From an uncultured Acetatifactor sp. (GTDB taxonomy: Bacteria > Bacillota > Clostridia > Lachnospirales > Lachnospiraceae), in NCBI GenBank assembly GCA_910584375.1, contig CAJUAH010000054.1, positions 1 to 13,356 of the forward strand: DNA of 13,356 nucleotides, in the 5' to 3' direction. Shown in pieces: positions 1 to 7,753 of the stretch. Under the pieces are notes generated by a model. That model did no database searches, was not told the origin of the DNA, and was given only the letters and a program-made list of their open reading frames with translations. Both the position numbers and the translations under genes were made by a program. Position 1 is the stretch's first letter. Each line of letters opens with the position of its first letter.

Positions 1-143
1 CAAGGTAACCATAAAGAAAAACAGGAAAAATGCCAACGAGTACTTGACACAAACTCGAGTCGGTATTTTGCTGGCAATGTTATATGAGGTATGTTATACT
101 ATCCATATAAAAATAAGTTATGTGGTTTAATTAATTTTGTTCG
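1..143. other. Upstream non-coding stretch or unrecognised gene tail
   Basis: No recognisable gene lies here. Two plus-strand frames are open from the window edge: frame 1 to the tga at 85-87 and frame 2 to the taa at 128-130. Either could be the tail of an upstream gene, but neither peptide resembles a family I know. An 8-bp palindrome ACTCGAGT lies at 53-60 and a TTGACA hexamer at 44-49. After the taa at 128-130, frame 2 reads LILFDENEGIRR before a stop at 167-169. The DEN motif resembles the AIDEN strand end of the Rossmann-like module at 1404-1883, so the damaged radical SAM gene may once have begun further upstream. Confidence 0.3.
71..100 (+). promoter_or_regulatory. Possible sigma-A promoter with extended -10
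   Basis: TGTTATACT at 92-100 gives a TATACT -10 element with the TG of an extended -10. CTGGCA at 71-76 is a 4/6 match to a -35 hexamer with an 18-bp spacer. The perfect TTGACA at 44-49 has no good -10 at 16-18 bp (TTTTGC at 67-72). The predicted start site near 107 would place the transcript ahead of the damaged radical SAM gene and the operon. This is a pattern match only, in AT-rich DNA. Confidence 0.3.
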
Positions 144-464
144 ATGAAAATGAGGGAATACGGAGGTGATGCATTTTATAGTAAAAGCAGGGATAAATAT
201 TTATGCAACGGTGTGAGTATTCCAATTATTGTGCCAGAGGAAATGAAAAGAATTGACATCAATGAATATATTATTGTTTTTTGTGCAGTACGGTGGAGGG
301 AGATGAAAAAGCAGCTGGACGAGATAACAAGGTGCGACTATATTTATTTTCATTACCCCTTGGATGTCGACTACAGAAAAGATAAGGAGATGGGCATTAA
401 TCACAGGATTATTATACCCACAGTGAGAAAATTACGGGAACATTCAACGGTAATGAAGCTTTAG
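144..464 (+). pseudogene. N-terminal fragment of a frameshifted radical SAM protein
   Basis: This 106-codon open frame looks like the second half of the Rossmann-like module that recurs in this locus. It has a short strand and turn around VSIPIIVPEEM, a hydrophobic strand IIVFCAVRW, then a helix EMKKQLDEI, matching the order seen in the protein at 1404-1883 (IKIYKPVDELP, LIVVTTALYF, IRKKLQEK). The first half of the module (the IYG loop) is missing. No Shine-Dalgarno sequence precedes the ATG at 144; the GGAGGTG at 162-168 lies inside the frame. The frame ends at 464, 64 nt after the radical SAM core frame opens at 401, and that core frame resumes the expected protein. I read this as the 5' part of one broken gene; a sequencing indel or an independent small protein are alternatives. 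Confidence 0.5.
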
Positions 465-1294
465 AACTCACTGGCGCGAAGAGCGAGGATGAACTGATAA
501 AACGTCTGGAGACGAAGGAGATTCATACGATACCACGACTTGTAGTTGTTTTGACACCAAAGTGTTCAATGAGGTGCAAGGAATGCAATAACTTAATGTG
601 GGCATTCTCAAAGAATGAAATATGGGGGTATGGTGATCTTGAATACAAAAAAATTATTGTTTCGATGCTTAAAATTATAGAGGCGCTCGATTTCATCCCT
701 TGTGTTGAACTGATTGGAGGGGGACCTTTTTTGGCACAGAATCTGGGCAGAGTTCTGGGATTTCTTTTGAACCAGGAGAAAGTATTGGCCGTAGAGATTA
801 CGACAAATGCTACGATTATACCGCAGGAAGAAATATTGGAGCAGTTAAAGAATCCAAAGGTTGTTGTGCGCATCAGTAATTATGGAAACGTAGTGGATCA
901 AAGCAGATTCCTTGACTGCATGGGGCAAAACGAGATCCGGTATCAGACGCTTGCATCTCAGGGGCGATGGGTGTCCCCGGGAGGGACAACGGCGAGAAAC
1001 AGGGATGAAGGAGAACTTGTCAGGCAGTATTACCGCTGTAATTCAGGGTATTTGTGCAAGACATTGTGGGAGGATAAAATCTATCCGTGCGCAAGGGCGG
1101 CAAGTCTGGCAGAGCTGGGAATCGTGCAGGACTGTCCCAATATAAGCGGATTGGATAAAGAAGGGTTGTGGGAAAGGCTGTATTCGTTTTATATCGTGCC
1201 GTCTTGCGGCATATGTGACTATTGCGATATGTCTATTGAAAACCCCGTTTATGTCGAACCTGCGGTGCAGATGGAGATTCCGATAAATATGTGA
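401..1294 (+). pseudogene. Radical SAM core of a frameshifted enzyme gene
   Basis: The frame contains a radical SAM 4Fe-4S motif, CSMRCKEC (CxxxCxxC), just after the strand RLVVVL that would open the TIM barrel. The loop LIGGGPF fits the barrel's glycine-rich SAM-binding region. A C-terminal cysteine set (YYRCNSGYLC, KIYPCARAA, SCGICDYCD) suggests a SPASM/twitch-like auxiliary cluster. The segment before the motif (about 431-550, including FNGNEALELTGA and SEDELIKRL) looks like genuine protein. Yet there is no ATG, GTG or TTG in this frame between the taa at 398-400 and the TTG at 551, which sits only three residues before the first cluster cysteine and would remove the first strand. Translation must therefore come from the 144-464 frame through a -1 shift near 395-430. 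No classical slippery heptamer is evident there, so a disabling indel or an assembly error is more likely. Radical SAM enzymes of this kind occur in glycan clusters; the substrate is unknown. Confidence 0.7.
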
Positions 1295-1403
1295 AATATG
1301 TGCTAAAGCGCACGGAATCAAGGTATAGAAAATCCTTGGCGGGCTTAAGGTGCGTAAGTTGCGAATTAATTTTAATAGAAGAGAAGGCATCAAGGGAGAC
1401 CAT
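1295..1403 (+). other. Intergenic gap before the operon's first intact gene
   Basis: This 109-nt gap has no recognisable gene. The frame of the next protein is open back to a GTG at 1350, but that start lacks a ribosome site. A small imperfect hairpin (GTGC...GCAC, about 1299-1312) lies just after the radical SAM stop but has no T-run, so I do not call a terminator. The best functional signal is the Shine-Dalgarno AAGGGAG at 1392-1398, five nucleotides before the ATG at 1404. Confidence 0.45.
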
Positions 1404-1883
1404 ATGGTGGTAGTGTTAGTTGCTGTAATTTGTATATTGTCTGTTATTTTGATTATTACAGTTCGTGAAATATTTATTGCAGATAAGGAAATAGATAAAT
1501 CCCTGTTGAGTTCCAAGAGACTTTTTTATATGTTCAATGTTATGAATCAATGGATGCAGGCGCAGCACGCAGGGAAAAGCATAGAACGTTATCTGGCCGA
1601 GAATGGATACAAAAATATCGCTATCTACGGAATGCACTTTATAGGGGAAAGACTGCTGGAGGAACTTACCGGATCAGAGGTTAATGTCGCATTTGCAATA
1701 GATGAGAACAGGGAAATGAGCAACTATAACATAAAAATATATAAACCCGTAGATGAATTGCCCGAAACGGACTTAATAGTGGTGACTACTGCGCTGTATT
1801 TTTATGATATAAGGAAAAAGCTACAGGAAAAGACAAAATGTCCAATTATTTCAATAGAAGAATTAGTTGAGAGAATGGTGTGA
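1404..1883 (+). CDS. Membrane-anchored single-module Rossmann-like protein
   Basis: This 159-residue protein has a hydrophobic N-terminal segment (residues 2-20) followed by a basic/acidic turn, giving a single membrane anchor or uncleaved signal. A cytoplasmic Rossmann-like module follows (about 41-159). It contains NQWM at 48-51, the nucleotide-loop-like strand IAIYGMHFIGERLL at 72-85, AIDENR at 98-103 (an acidic residue at the end of the second strand), and the strand LIVVTTALYF at 124-133. The module resembles NAD- or sugar-nucleotide-binding domains such as the PglD N-terminal domain, but no catalytic domain is attached. It matches the C-terminal module of the WbsX protein at 2938-4488 over its whole length. 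I chose the ATG at 1404 over the upstream GTG at 1350 because AAGGGAG lies five nt before it. The next gene starts one nucleotide after the stop. A scaffold or sensor role at the membrane is inference; the ligand is unknown. Confidence 0.75.
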   Translation: MVVVLVAVICILSVILIITVREIFIADKEIDKSLLSSKRLFYMFNVMNQWMQAQHAGKSIERYLAENGYKNIAIYGMHFIGERLLEELTGSEVNVAFAIDENREMSNYNIKIYKPVDELPETDLIVVTTALYFYDIRKKLQEKTKCPIISIEELVERMV

Positions 1884-1884
1884 T

Positions 1885-2931
1885 ATGGAAAAAAAGTATA
1901 TTATATATGATCCTAATCCTGGTGGAAATATCCGCGATAATCTATATGCTGCAAGAATGGTTGACCTATTGTCCCAATATTATCAGGTAGTAGGAATAGA
2001 AAATATCTCAAACGATCCATACAAATTGAGACAGGTAAAATGCGTTTTTTTAAATTGGACTGAATATCGACTTAACGCTTTTTTAAAACGAAGACTATAT
2101 TTATACAGACTGTATAATATAAAAATCTTCTGGGCTTTCCATAATAGAGTCCCTCACGACTTTGTTGAACAGAAACAGGTTCAAAATTTACGTTGGTTGG
2201 CGAACTTCTGCGACCGGATTATTCTTTTGTCAGAGTCCAGCAGGAAATACTTGCCTGATTACAGGAAGAATGGCAAAAAAGCTATATATGTTCCCCATAT
2301 AAATTACATTGATGCATATCCGAAAACAAACGCAGATATCAGAAAAACTCATGGTATTAATGAGGAGAGCGTTGTGTTCTCTTTTCTGGGAAAATTGCGC
2401 CCATATAAAAATATTGACCTTATTATAGATGCATTTATAGAGTTAGATTTACCAAATGCATTTTTGCTTATTGCGGGGCCGATACAGGACAGCAGATTTA
2501 ACAACGATCTCTTAAGACAGACGGGTCTTGGCAAACGAATTATTGTAGATTTAGGTCGTATATCAAACGGAGATATGGAGACTTATCTTCGAGCGAGTGA
2601 TGTTTTGATTTTGCCGTATAATAAGACGAGCAGTATGAACTCAGGCGCTATGATAATGGCTTTTTCATATGGCAGAACGGTTATTATACCTCGGATTGCA
2701 ATGGCGGAGGATATATATGATGAGGGCATAGCTTTCATATATGACTATGAAACGCAGGAAGAAAATTATGCGGCCCTTAAGGCGGAAATATACAAGGCGT
2801 ATAATCTAAAACGTGAAAATCTGCTTAAAATGGGAAAAAGGGCAAAAGATTATATGGAAAAATATAATGGCGAAATAGAAACATTGGAAACCCTGCGAAG
2901 AGCAGGTATTTTGGAGAGTGAGCAGGTGTGA
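1885..2931 (+). CDS. GT-B glycosyltransferase, GT4-like
   Basis: This is a 348-residue glycosyltransferase with the two-lobed GT-B layout. The N-lobe (about 1-155) includes IFWAFHNRVPHD at 81-92, a likely acceptor-side histidine region, and the strand DRIILLSESSRKYL at 110-123. The C-lobe begins at FSFLGKLRPYKNIDLII (165-181), the typical GT4 opening strand and loop. It continues with LLIAGP (194-199), LGRISNGDMETYLRASDVLI (223-242) and NSGAMIMAFSYGRTVI (252-267), where the usual glutamate of the EX7E-type donor motif is weak or replaced. It should transfer a sugar from a nucleotide donor to a membrane-linked glycan on the cytoplasmic face; donor and acceptor cannot be read from sequence. The ATG at 1885 is preferred over a TTG at 1867 that would overlap the previous gene. 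The ribosome site is weak (GGTG), so coupling to the gene one nt upstream is plausible. The gene is AT-richer than those after about 4500. Confidence 0.85.
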   Translation: MEKKYIIYDPNPGGNIRDNLYAARMVDLLSQYYQVVGIENISNDPYKLRQVKCVFLNWTEYRLNAFLKRRLYLYRLYNIKIFWAFHNRVPHDFVEQKQVQNLRWLANFCDRIILLSESSRKYLPDYRKNGKKAIYVPHINYIDAYPKTNADIRKTHGINEESVVFSFLGKLRPYKNIDLIIDAFIELDLPNAFLLIAGPIQDSRFNNDLLRQTGLGKRIIVDLGRISNGDMETYLRASDVLILPYNKTSSMNSGAMIMAFSYGRTVIIPRIAMAEDIYDEGIAFIYDYETQEENYAALKAEIYKAYNLKRENLLKMGKRAKDYMEKYNGEIETLETLRRAGILESEQV

Positions 2932-2937
2932 TGTTAA

Positions 2938-4488
2938 ATGGATAAACGACTGATTTCTATGGCAATGTATCTTCCCCAATTTCACAGGGTTCCGGAGAAT
3001 GACGCATGGTGGGGAGAAGGATTTACAGAATGGACGGCGGTTAAGGCTGCGGATCGGTTATTTGCGGGACATGCGCAGCCCAGAGTGCCACTTGACGAAA
3101 ATTATTACGATTTGCTGGATAAGAAAACCATGCAGTGGCAGGCGGAGTTGGCCAACAAATATGGGATAGACGGGTTTTGCTTTTATCATTACTACTTTAA
3201 AGATGGTAAAAAAATCCTGGAAAGACCAATGCAAAATTTGTTAGAATGGAATGACATCAATATTTCATACTGTTGTTGCTGGGCCAATCAAACCTGGGCA
3301 CGGACGTGGAGCAAACTGTGTGAAACAAACTCCTGGTCAGAAAAGTTTGAGCCAACTGTGAGGGGGACAGATCCTATATTGCTGGAACAGGATTATGGCG
3401 GACCGGCAGAGTGGAAAGAACATTTTGCTTATTTACTTCCATTTTTCAGGGATAAGCGATATATTAAGTTAGATAACAAACCGGTTTTCCTGATTTATAT
3501 ACCAGAGGATGTATTCCAACTGGAAGAGATGATGGCGTATTGGGATGAAGCTGCCCGAAAACAGGGATTTGACGGTATCTATTCGATAGGAGTCAACAGT
3601 ATAAAAGCGCTACCAGGATTATCGGCACGGCTTTATCAGGGGCCTAATGCGTATAGGCTGCCTTCGATTGCGGGCAAAGCAGTTAAAGTGGCGTGGCAGG
3701 ATGGCGTACAGGTATTTGATTACCGGCAATGCTGGGAAAATGCGGTCAGATTAGGCAAGCCAGATGACATAAAGACATATTTTGGCGGATTTGTGGATTA
3801 TGACACTACTCCTCGGAGAGGAAGGAAGGGAGTGAGCGCTGGAGGAGTTTCCCCTGAAATTTTCGGTGAAAACCTGTATAAGCTGGCTATAAAGAATATT
3901 GTACAGGGAAATGAAGTGTTGTTTATCAACGCATGGAATGAGTGGGGGGAAGGGAATTATTTGGAGCCGGATGAAACAAATAAGTATCAATATCTTGAGA
4001 AAGTTCGAGATGTGATGGAACGGTGCAATATCGGTCAATTAGATGCGCAAGAGGAATGGAAAAATATATGCGTACAAAGTTTTTCGGAAGATGATACAAC
4101 GGAATTGTTAAAAATAGTAGATAAATACAGGGAATTGTATAGAGTGTTAAATCGATGGATGACTCTGCAAGAATGCGGTATAAATTTGGAGGGCTATTTT
4201 TCGGATAGAGGATATGTTAAAATACTGATATACGGTATGGCGGAACTGGGAAAGCACCTATACGAGCAATTGTCCTACAGTGGACTTGAGATCGTTGGAG
4301 CATTGGATCGGCGGCAAGGGATCACATATAAAGATCTAAAGATATATGGCTTGGAAGAAGAGTTTCCAGAGTGTGATGCAATTGTTGTGACAGCCGTGAC
4401 AGATTATGAAGAAATAAAAGCGTTTTTATCAAAAAAGGTTGATGCCCCGGTTCTATTTTTAAAAGACATTATTTATTCATTAGTTTAA
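2938..4488 (+). CDS. WbsX-family glycan enzyme with C-terminal Rossmann-like module
   Basis: Residues 1 to about 365 are a clear WbsX-type domain (Glyco_tran_WbsX, related to the GH99 fold). Signs are AMYLPQFHRVPENDAWWGEG at 9-28 followed by FTEW, KYGIDGFCFYHYYFKDGKK at 74-92, the aromatic strand CWANQTWARTW at 114-124, and FINAWNEWGEGNYLEPD at 329-345. Such proteins occur in O-antigen, capsule and rhamnan-type clusters and are usually called glycosyltransferases, although the fold suggests a glycoside-processing active site; the reaction is not established here. Residues about 395-516 are a second domain that most WbsX proteins lack: LNRWM, the loop ILIYGMAELGKHL at 429-441, ALDRRQG at 455-461 and the strand AIVVTAV at 481-487. 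It aligns end to end with the protein at 1404-1883. The ATG follows the previous stop by six nt, with AGGTG at 2924-2928 as a distant ribosome site. Confidence 0.88.
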   Translation: MDKRLISMAMYLPQFHRVPENDAWWGEGFTEWTAVKAADRLFAGHAQPRVPLDENYYDLLDKKTMQWQAELANKYGIDGFCFYHYYFKDGKKILERPMQNLLEWNDINISYCCCWANQTWARTWSKLCETNSWSEKFEPTVRGTDPILLEQDYGGPAEWKEHFAYLLPFFRDKRYIKLDNKPVFLIYIPEDVFQLEEMMAYWDEAARKQGFDGIYSIGVNSIKALPGLSARLYQGPNAYRLPSIAGKAVKVAWQDGVQVFDYRQCWENAVRLGKPDDIKTYFGGFVDYDTTPRRGRKGVSAGGVSPEIFGENLYKLAIKNIVQGNEVLFINAWNEWGEGNYLEPDETNKYQYLEKVRDVMERCNIGQLDAQEEWKNICVQSFSEDDTTELLKIVDKYRELYRVLNRWMTLQECGINLEGYFSDRGYVKILIYGMAELGKHLYEQLSYSGLEIVGALDRRQGITYKDLKIYGLEEEFPECDAIVVTAVTDYEEIKAFLSKKVDAPVLFLKDIIYSLV

Positions 4489-4522
4489 CTTGAAATATAA
4501 AGGATGAGGGAGAAGAGCAGAG

Positions 4523-7500
4523 ATGAAGACGAACGAGATCACAGAGAAGGAGTATTGCCTGAGCGTATTTGAGCAGAACTTCCAAAAGGTTAAAGGGGAG
4601 AGGATTGCACTGTATGGAACGGGAGCCAATGCTAAAGCCATACTGGATCGATTCCCAGAGTACCGGTTTGAGTGTATTGTGGACGACCATTCGAATGGAA
4701 AGTACATTAGGGGAAAATATGTTGTCAGCATGACAGAGTTTCTAATGCTGGGCATAAAGACGTTAATTATCGCTGCTCAGATAGACTCTGCCTGGGCGGT
4801 GTTCAAGCGGATATGCCGACCGTGCAGAGACGATGGCATAGCGGTATATGATATGCACGGCAATGATATGTTTGATGTTTACCGAGCGGTCTTGGGTAAA
4901 CAGATCGATTATTCCAAGCATACTTACAAGGATTTGCTGCGTGAGATCGACGGGCATGATGTGATAAGCTTTGACATAGAGCGAACGCTTATCGTCGGCA
5001 GGCATTTATACGCGTCCGATTTTTATGAAGAGATAGAGCGGGAACTGGAAGAACAGGGTATCGCTATCAAAAACTTACCGGACAAGATTTACAAGCTCCA
5101 AATTGAGAATGCAATGTGCAGCCTACAGGAGATCTGTATGATGCAGGGAAAGATAGAGCGGATGGACGATCCAATGCTGGAGAGAATGATTCAGATCGTG
5201 AACGCGCAATCTGAGAAATTCTTTTATGTCCGAAAAGAGGTTGTTGATGCGCTGGCGTATGCTTTAAAGCAGGGAAAAAAGGTGGCTCTGATTGATGATA
5301 TGCAGGAATATCGCCAGTCTAAGAATGTGCTGAAAGAAATATTGCAGCAATTAGGTATTTCCGGTTATGACAGTATAATCTCCAGCGCTGATTACAAAAG
5401 GAGCAAATTTACCGGCCTTTATCGCATGTTAAAGGAAAGATACGGCGATGTGAGATATCTGCATATAGGAGATCATGTAGAAAGCGATATCGTTGCGCCT
5501 GAAATGATGGGCATGGATTCCTTCCTGATATACCGTCCCTTTGAGATCAATCAGATGGTGGGGAGAGTCACGGCTACGCAGGCCAATCTGGATGATGCAA
5601 TTTTCCGTAAAACGCTGGATTTGTTTATAGAGGAGAGATATAAGGATGTTTGTTTCCTGTCGGATATAGATGCGGGAGAGACATCGAGCAGGGCAAAAAC
5701 ATTGGAAAGCAGACTGGCGATGATGAAAGCCCAGTCGAAGGGAGGGGCGGAGAAAATAACTTATACCCCCGTGCTGTATGATCCTGTGGTTGTGGAAAAG
5801 AATATAGACAGGTATTCGAAACTTACATTTAAAACATGGGAGAATCCCACAGTATCCATAGTAGTTCCGGTATACAATCAGTTTGGATATACCTATAACT
5901 GTCTTAAATCCATCCTGGAGTACTCGGAAGGTATTGCTTATGAAGTCATTATAGCGGACGACTGCTCTACGGACCAGGTCAGAGAGCTGGAAAAGGTTGT
6001 GCCTGGGGTGACCGTGATTCACAATGAGAAAAATCTGCATTTCCTGTTGAACTGCAACAATGCCGCACAGAGCGCCAAAGGCGCATATATCTTATTTTTG
6101 AATAATGATACCCAGGTTCAGCCGGGGTGGCTGGCGCCTCTGGCAGATTTACTCGATAACCGGCCGGATGTGGGAATGGTGGGTTCCAAGCTGGTGTATC
6201 CGGACGGGCATCTTCAGGAAGCGGGAGGAATCCTGTGGAAGGATGGGAGCGCCTGGAATTATGGCCATATGAAAAACCCGGAGGGACCGGAGTATTCTTA
6301 TCTGAAAGAGGCAGACTATGTTTCCGGAGCCGCTATTATGATAAGGGCAGAGCTGTGGCGGGAGATCGGCGGTTTTGATGAACGCTTTGTTCCGGCTTAC
6401 TATGAGGATGTGGATCTGGCCTTTGAGGTGCGTAGACACGGCTATAAGGTTATGATGCATCCGGCGTCGGTGGTAGTACACTTTGAAGGGGTGTCAAACG
6501 GGACGGATACCTCAACCGGTTCTAAGGCATACCAGGTGCAAAATCAGAATAAATTCTATGAAAAATGGAAATCTGTATTAGAGAAGGAACATTTTGACAA
6601 TGGACAGGCGGTATATCTGGCCAAGGACAGGGGGCAGACCAAGAAACAGATTCTGGTGGTAGATCATTATGTGCCGACTTATGATAAGGATGCAGGCAGC
6701 AGATGCACGTATATGTATCTGAAAATGTTCCTTAAGATGGGGCTGAAGGTGACTTTCATCGGCGACAACTTTGCCAAGCTGGAGCCTTATACATCGGAAT
6801 TGAACCTGTTGGGCGTAGAAATACTGTATGGAAAATACTATTATAGCAACTGGGAGGTCTGGCTGGAAGATAACCTTCAATATTTTGATTACATATATTT
6901 GCAGAGACCACATATTGCTGTCAAATATATAGACCTGGTAAAGAAATATGCCCGGGGTAAAATATTCTATTATGCCGTGGATCTTCAGTACTTAAGATTG
7001 TACAGGGATTATCTGCTGAGCGGAGACGAGCAGGCGCTGGAAGAATCAAAAAAGTGGGAGCCAATAGAATGGGGACTGTTTGACAAGGCGGACGTTGGAC
7101 ATGTGGTTGGTTCCTATGAGCAGGCGATCGCGCAGGAGAAATTTCCGGGAAAGCCGATCCGGAATATACCTATATACATTTATGATAAAATGCCGGACGC
7201 TCTGGAAAAAGACTTCTCTAAGAGACAGGATATTTTATATGTAGGCGGCTTTGGACATCCCCCCAATATCGATGCGGTATTATGGTTTGCCAAAGAGATC
7301 TTTCCAAAGATCCTGGCAGTATACCCTGATATAGTGTGGCATATAGTGGGCAGCAGGGCCACACAGGAGATCGAGTCCTTTGCCTGCAAAAATATCATCA
7401 TAGAAGGGTTTGTCTCTGATGAGGAGCTGGAGGCTCTATATAGAAAATGCAGGTTGGCAGTAGTGCCTTTGAGATATGGGGCCGGGGTTAAGGGTAAAGT

Positions 7501-7750
7501 GGTAGAGGCATCCTATTATCAGATTCCCCTGGTGACTACTTCTATAGGCGGAGAAGGGCTTGACGGCACGATAGGCTCTTTTGTCATGGAGGATGACGCG
7601 GATAAGATGGCACAGAAGATCATTGACTTATACACAGATTATGCCGAACTGAGAAAGATATCTGATGCAGGGGAAGTGTTTATACAGAAATACTTCACCG
7701 AAAAAGTAGCCGAGGAAACGCTGCTGGCCGATATGCGCGAAGAGGAATAA
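4523..7750 (+). CDS. Four-module Rossmann/HAD-like/GT2/GT4 glycosyltransferase
   Basis: This is a 1075-residue fusion. Residues about 10-118 form a Rossmann-like module (RIALYGTGANAKAIL at 27-41, IVDD at 52-55, TLIIAAQ at 80-86). Residues about 145-340 are HAD-like: SFDIERT at 149-155 keeps the nucleophile position D151 and GDHVESD at 316-322 keeps motif IV, but motif II reads LIDDM at 256-260, with D258 in place of Ser/Thr, so phosphatase activity is doubtful. Residues about 440-665 are a GT2 (GT-A) domain with VSIVVPVYNQ, IIADDCSTD at 476-484, the DXD-like FLNNDT at 525-530 and the base motif YYEDVD at 626-631. Residues about 707-1070 are a GT4 (GT-B) domain with ILYVGGFGHPPNIDA at 904-918 and RYGAGVKGKVVEA at 984-996 (donor glutamate E995). 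It probably adds two sugars in succession in the cytoplasm. GAGGGAG at 4506-4512 is the likely ribosome site. It is GC-richer than the genes upstream. Confidence 0.92.
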   Translation: MKTNEITEKEYCLSVFEQNFQKVKGERIALYGTGANAKAILDRFPEYRFECIVDDHSNGKYIRGKYVVSMTEFLMLGIKTLIIAAQIDSAWAVFKRICRPCRDDGIAVYDMHGNDMFDVYRAVLGKQIDYSKHTYKDLLREIDGHDVISFDIERTLIVGRHLYASDFYEEIERELEEQGIAIKNLPDKIYKLQIENAMCSLQEICMMQGKIERMDDPMLERMIQIVNAQSEKFFYVRKEVVDALAYALKQGKKVALIDDMQEYRQSKNVLKEILQQLGISGYDSIISSADYKRSKFTGLYRMLKERYGDVRYLHIGDHVESDIVAPEMMGMDSFLIYRPFEINQMVGRVTATQANLDDAIFRKTLDLFIEERYKDVCFLSDIDAGETSSRAKTLESRLAMMKAQSKGGAEKITYTPVLYDPVVVEKNIDRYSKLTFKTWENPTVSIVVPVYNQFGYTYNCLKSILEYSEGIAYEVIIADDCSTDQVRELEKVVPGVTVIHNEKNLHFLLNCNNAAQSAKGAYILFLNNDTQVQPGWLAPLADLLDNRPDVGMVGSKLVYPDGHLQEAGGILWKDGSAWNYGHMKNPEGPEYSYLKEADYVSGAAIMIRAELWREIGGFDERFVPAYYEDVDLAFEVRRHGYKVMMHPASVVVHFEGVSNGTDTSTGSKAYQVQNQNKFYEKWKSVLEKEHFDNGQAVYLAKDRGQTKKQILVVDHYVPTYDKDAGSRCTYMYLKMFLKMGLKVTFIGDNFAKLEPYTSELNLLGVEILYGKYYYSNWEVWLEDNLQYFDYIYLQRPHIAVKYIDLVKKYARGKIFYYAVDLQYLRLYRDYLLSGDEQALEESKKWEPIEWGLFDKADVGHVVGSYEQAIAQEKFPGKPIRNIPIYIYDKMPDALEKDFSKRQDILYVGGFGHPPNIDAVLWFAKEIFPKILAVYPDIVWHIVGSRATQEIESFACKNIIIEGFVSDEELEALYRKCRLAVVPLRYGAGVKGKVVEASYYQIPLVTTSIGGEGLDGTIGSFVMEDDADKMAQKIIDLYTDYAELRKISDAGEVFIQKYFTEKVAEETLLADMREEE

Positions 7751-7753
7751 GAT

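Noticed and set aside
169..216. Possible 15-codon leader peptide after GGAGGTG
   Set aside because: The GGAGGTG at 162-168 abuts the ATG with no spacing, so initiation would be poor, and the sequence lies inside the radical SAM remnant frame. No attenuator-like hairpin follows.
395..440. Programmed -1 frameshift in the radical SAM gene
   Set aside because: AAAATTA at 428-434 does not fit the X XXY YYZ slippery pattern and no obvious downstream stem was seen, so an indel is the simpler reading.
1299..1312. Hairpin after the radical SAM stop as a terminator
   Set aside because: The stem is only about four pairs and no T-run follows it.
1350..1403. GTG start at 1350 for the anchored module protein
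   Set aside because: It would place a basic 18-residue extension before the membrane segment and has no ribosome site, whereas the ATG at 1404 has AAGGGAG five nt upstream.
5429..6040. Minus-strand open frame of 203 codons
   Set aside because: It is antisense to the HAD-GT2 part of the four-module protein, whose motifs are intact, and its translation has no recognisable family features.
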